Assembly (NCBI RefSeq): GCF_036924535.1
Contig: NZ_JAZHRT010000001.1
Span: 5,828,001 to 5,892,000 of the forward strand
Length of the DNA: 64,000 bases
From: Bradyrhizobium sp. AZCC 2262
Lineage (GTDB): Bacteria; Pseudomonadota; Alphaproteobacteria; Rhizobiales; Xanthobacteraceae
Direction of reading: 5' to 3'
Made by a program: the position numbers and the translations under genes. The notes under the pieces were generated by a model that was not told the DNA's origin, searched no databases, and worked only from the letters and a program-made list of their open reading frames with translations. The first letter of the stretch is position 1. Each line of letters begins with the position of its first letter. Below are positions 61,853 to 64,000 of the stretch, piece after piece.

Positions 61853-63460
61853 ATGGCATTGACGCAATCTCATGTCGCAGGACCCACCACGCCTGCGGTG
61901 CGGGAGATGACGTTCGGCGATCTCTTGCGCAAGGCGGCTGAAGCGGCGCCCGATCGCCTGGCCCTGATTGCAGGCGTCCCCGACCCAAAACTGCGCCGTC
62001 AATGGACCTACGCGCAGCTTTATCGCGAAACCCAGCGCACCGCACGCGCGCTGCTGTCGCGCTTCAAACGGGGCGAGCGCATTGCCGTCTGGGCACAGAA
62101 CATCCCGGAATGGATGATGCTCGAATTCGGCGCCGGCATGGCCGGCATGGTCCTCGTCACCGTGAACCCGGCGTTTCGCGCGCGCGAGGTGGAGTATGTG
62201 CTGAAGCAGTCGCGCTCGGCCGGCATCTTCGTCGTCAACGGTTTTCGCGGCAACCCGATGCTGGAGACGGTGCAGGCGGTGGCGCCGAACTGCCCCGAAC
62301 TGAGCGAGATCATCTGCTTCGACGACTGGGACGCCTTCATCGCCACGGGCGACGACGCTGCCATCGAGCTGCCGGCGGTCAGTCCCGACGACCCCGTCAT
62401 GATCCAGTACACTTCCGGCACCACGGGCTTTCCGAAGGGCGCCCTGCTCCGGCATCGCGGCCTCCTCAACAACGGCGCCGACACCGCCGACCGGATGGGC
62501 GTCGATCCCGGCGATGTCTTCGTCACCCCGATGCCGCTGTTTCACACCGGCGGCTGCGTCTGCTGCGTGATCGGCGCAGTATCGAAGGCCGCGACCACGG
62601 TGCTGGTCGAGGCGTTCGAGCCCGGACTAGTGCTAGAGATGCTCGGGACTTATCGCGGCAATGCGATGCTCGGCGTTCCCACCATGCTGGTCGCGATGCT
62701 GGAGCACCCGACCTTCGCGACGACCGATCTCTCCTCTGTCAAGGCGATCTGCTCGGGCGGCTCCACAGTGCCGGCCGCGCTGGTGCGGCTATTGGAGGAA
62801 AAGCTCGGCGCGCCCTTCACCATTGTCTTCGGCCAAACCGAGTGCTCGCCAGTCGCGGCGCAAACCCGCACCATCGACAGCGTCGAGGACAAGGCCAACA
62901 CGATCGGCCTGCCGCTGCCCAATATGGAAAACAAGATCATCGATCCCAACACCGGCGAGACGGTGCCGATCGGGACGATCGGCGAGTTCTGCACCCGCGG
63001 CTATCACGTGATGATCGGCTACTTCGAAATGCCGGATGCGACAGCAGCCGCAATCGATGCCGACGGCTGGCTGCATACCGGCGACCTCTGCGCGATGGAC
63101 GCGCGCGGCTACTGCACGGTGGAAGGCCGGCTGAAGGACATGATCATCCGCGGCGGCGAGAACATCTATCCGCGCGAGCTGGAGGAGCTCTTGTTCAAGC
63201 ATCCGAAAGTCGGCGAGGTCGCAGTGGTCGGGATTCCCCACGAGAAGTGGGGCGAAGAGGTCGCCGCCTTCATCCGCCCGGCGCCCGGCGCAACAATCGA
63301 AAAGGAAGAACTGATCGACTACATGCGCGCCTCGCTCGCCCCGCACAAGACACCAAAGCACTGGTTCGTGGTGGACGCGTTCCCGCTGACGGGATCGGGC
63401 AAGATCCAGAAATTCAAGCTGCGCGAAGCCTGGACCAAGGGCGAGATGACGGCGATCTAG
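61853..63460 (+). CDS. fatty-acid--CoA ligase family protein (AMP-binding)
   Basis: Activates a carboxylic acid, probably a medium- or long-chain fatty acid, to its CoA thioester through an acyl-adenylate. The 535-residue protein has the AMP-binding P-loop YTSGTTGFPKGALLRH, the HTGGCVCC region, GQTECSPV, DGWLHTGDL and the C-terminal hinge and catalytic region RLKDMIIRGGENIYPRELEE, ending with the lysine of GSGKIQKFKLRE. The start at 61853 is preceded by GGGGAGG. It stands alone, 12 bases from a convergent gene. The substrate is not determined by sequence. Confidence 0.93.
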   Translation: MALTQSHVAGPTTPAVREMTFGDLLRKAAEAAPDRLALIAGVPDPKLRRQWTYAQLYRETQRTARALLSRFKRGERIAVWAQNIPEWMMLEFGAGMAGMVLVTVNPAFRAREVEYVLKQSRSAGIFVVNGFRGNPMLETVQAVAPNCPELSEIICFDDWDAFIATGDDAAIELPAVSPDDPVMIQYTSGTTGFPKGALLRHRGLLNNGADTADRMGVDPGDVFVTPMPLFHTGGCVCCVIGAVSKAATTVLVEAFEPGLVLEMLGTYRGNAMLGVPTMLVAMLEHPTFATTDLSSVKAICSGGSTVPAALVRLLEEKLGAPFTIVFGQTECSPVAAQTRTIDSVEDKANTIGLPLPNMENKIIDPNTGETVPIGTIGEFCTRGYHVMIGYFEMPDATAAAIDADGWLHTGDLCAMDARGYCTVEGRLKDMIIRGGENIYPRELEELLFKHPKVGEVAVVGIPHEKWGEEVAAFIRPAPGATIEKEELIDYMRASLAPHKTPKHWFVVDAFPLTGSGKIQKFKLREAWTKGEMTAI

Positions 63461-63472
63461 TCATCGCAACAC

Positions 63473-64000
63473 CTATCCTTTGAAGGTCGGTTGCCTTGGA
63501 TGGATGCAGTCCTTGAAATCTGCAAAGCCCTTCCAGGCTGGCTCCGCTGCTTCCTGTCCGGCGATCGGTACGTATATCGACGGTTCGATCGAACTCATCG
63601 TTGGAATATAGCGCGGACAATTCGCAAAGATCGCGCGCGCGGTCACGCGGACGATCAGCTGCGCGCCGACGGTCTCCGTCAGCAGCGGATCGCGGTCGCT
63701 CACGCTGGTGCTGCCGTTGACCCGCAGCCGCCGTGGCTTGTCATGCATGGCGATAAAGAGCAGGCCGACATCGGCATTGGCTACGATGTTGCCGAGGCTC
63801 TTGAACATACCGTTCCCGTCATAGTCGGGGAATGCGATCTCGGAAGGTCCGGTAATGCGCACAAAGCCGGGCGCCCCGCCCTTGAACGAACAATCGGGTC
63901 GCCCCTCGGCATCCGCCGTCGCGAGAAAGAAATAAGGCAGGCTTTCGATGAACCGCTTGTCGTCAGCCGAAAATTCCGTGCGCATCAGCTTCTCTTCCAA
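63473..64000 (-). CDS. pyridoxamine 5'-phosphate oxidase family protein, possibly cut by the window edge
   Basis: Flavin- or F420-type split-barrel protein; the family includes many uncharacterised oxidases and binding proteins. Visible residues are FIESLPYFFLATADAEGRPDCSFKGGAPGFVRI, FPDYDGNGMFKSLGNIVANADVGLLFI and RLRVNGSTSV, the standard barrel strands, followed by a C-terminal part with FANCPRYIPTM, whose cysteine is conserved in a subgroup. The frame is open to the last base; a TTG at 64000 and an ATG at 63985 could be starts, but residues may be missing. No neighbour suggests a pathway. Confidence 0.8.
   Translation of the reverse strand: MEEKLMRTEFSADDKRFIESLPYFFLATADAEGRPDCSFKGGAPGFVRITGPSEIAFPDYDGNGMFKSLGNIVANADVGLLFIAMHDKPRRLRVNGSTSVSDRDPLLTETVGAQLIVRVTARAIFANCPRYIPTMSSIEPSIYVPIAGQEAAEPAWKGFADFKDCIHPRQPTFKG

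Noticed and set aside
62002..63483. Open frame of 493 codons on the plus strand
   Set aside because: Lies wholly over the acyl-CoA synthetase gene in another frame; Arg-rich and without protein family features.

Overview
The window reads as chromosome of a Bradyrhizobium-like alphaproteobacterium (Rhizobiales). The evidence is high-GC coding sequence with long antisense shadow frames, a pqqABCDE operon, a fused transaldolase-phosphoglucose isomerase, a Ku/LigD pair, a PrkA-YeaH-SpoVR set, and several families of short dispersed palindromes that I recognise from memory as typical of Bradyrhizobium intergenic DNA. No phage, transposase, CRISPR array, tRNA or rRNA was seen.

Layout. 1-8.5 kb: 3' end of malonyl-CoA decarboxylase, a DUF418 membrane protein, serA, a DUF3297-gpx-amidase run, then a periplasmic pair (sorbosone-dehydrogenase-like beta-propeller and di-heme cytochrome c) and a DUF6894 protein. 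8.8-13.9 kb: pqqA (26 codons), pqqBCDE, then an overlapping alpha/beta hydrolase and a hypothetical protein. 14.3-20.6 kb: chromate transporter chrA and a three-gene 2-oxoacid oxidoreductase (GltD-like flavoprotein with two ferredoxin clusters, fused gamma-alpha subunit, TPP subunit). 20.7-25.4 kb: prkA-yeaH-spoVR on the minus strand. 25.9-27.1 kb: two exported small proteins and a strong hairpin. 27.5-34.9 kb: tal-pgi, gnd, zwf, pgl, gntK and a HAD phosphatase. 35-40.7 kb: a loose region with a dispersed repeat, a Cache-type adenylate cyclase, a broken HlyD fragment, a formylglycine-generating enzyme and an AraC regulator. 40.7-56.9 kb: GH15 trehalase-like enzyme and malQ on the minus strand, then treS-maltokinase, glgB, glgX, treZ and treY on the plus strand. 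56.9-64 kb: a PHA-system protein, DUF3309, divergent ligD and ku, a Lys-rich DUF6496 protein, an acyl-CoA synthetase and a PPOX-family protein.

How it fits together. The pqq operon could supply cofactor to periplasmic dehydrogenases. Gluconate made that way could enter through gluconokinase into the hexose-phosphate/pentose-phosphate operon. The glycogen-trehalose block makes trehalose from glycogen (GlgX, TreY, TreZ) and interconverts maltose and trehalose (TreS), while the fused maltokinase makes maltose-1-phosphate; the expected partner GlgE is not in the window. The most striking regulatory signal is a set of GGAAC-N16/17-GTT motifs of the general-stress sigma factor EcfG type. They lie close upstream of malQ (with a back-to-back partner facing treS), DUF3309, and both ligD and ku, suggesting that reserve-sugar metabolism and end-joining repair here belong to one stress regulon.

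I did not find a wholly novel multi-gene system. The best candidates for follow-up are the overlapping ku/ligD promoters, the small upstream frame coupled to treS, the nested RNA structure between pqqA and pqqB, and the hydrolase overlapping pqqE.
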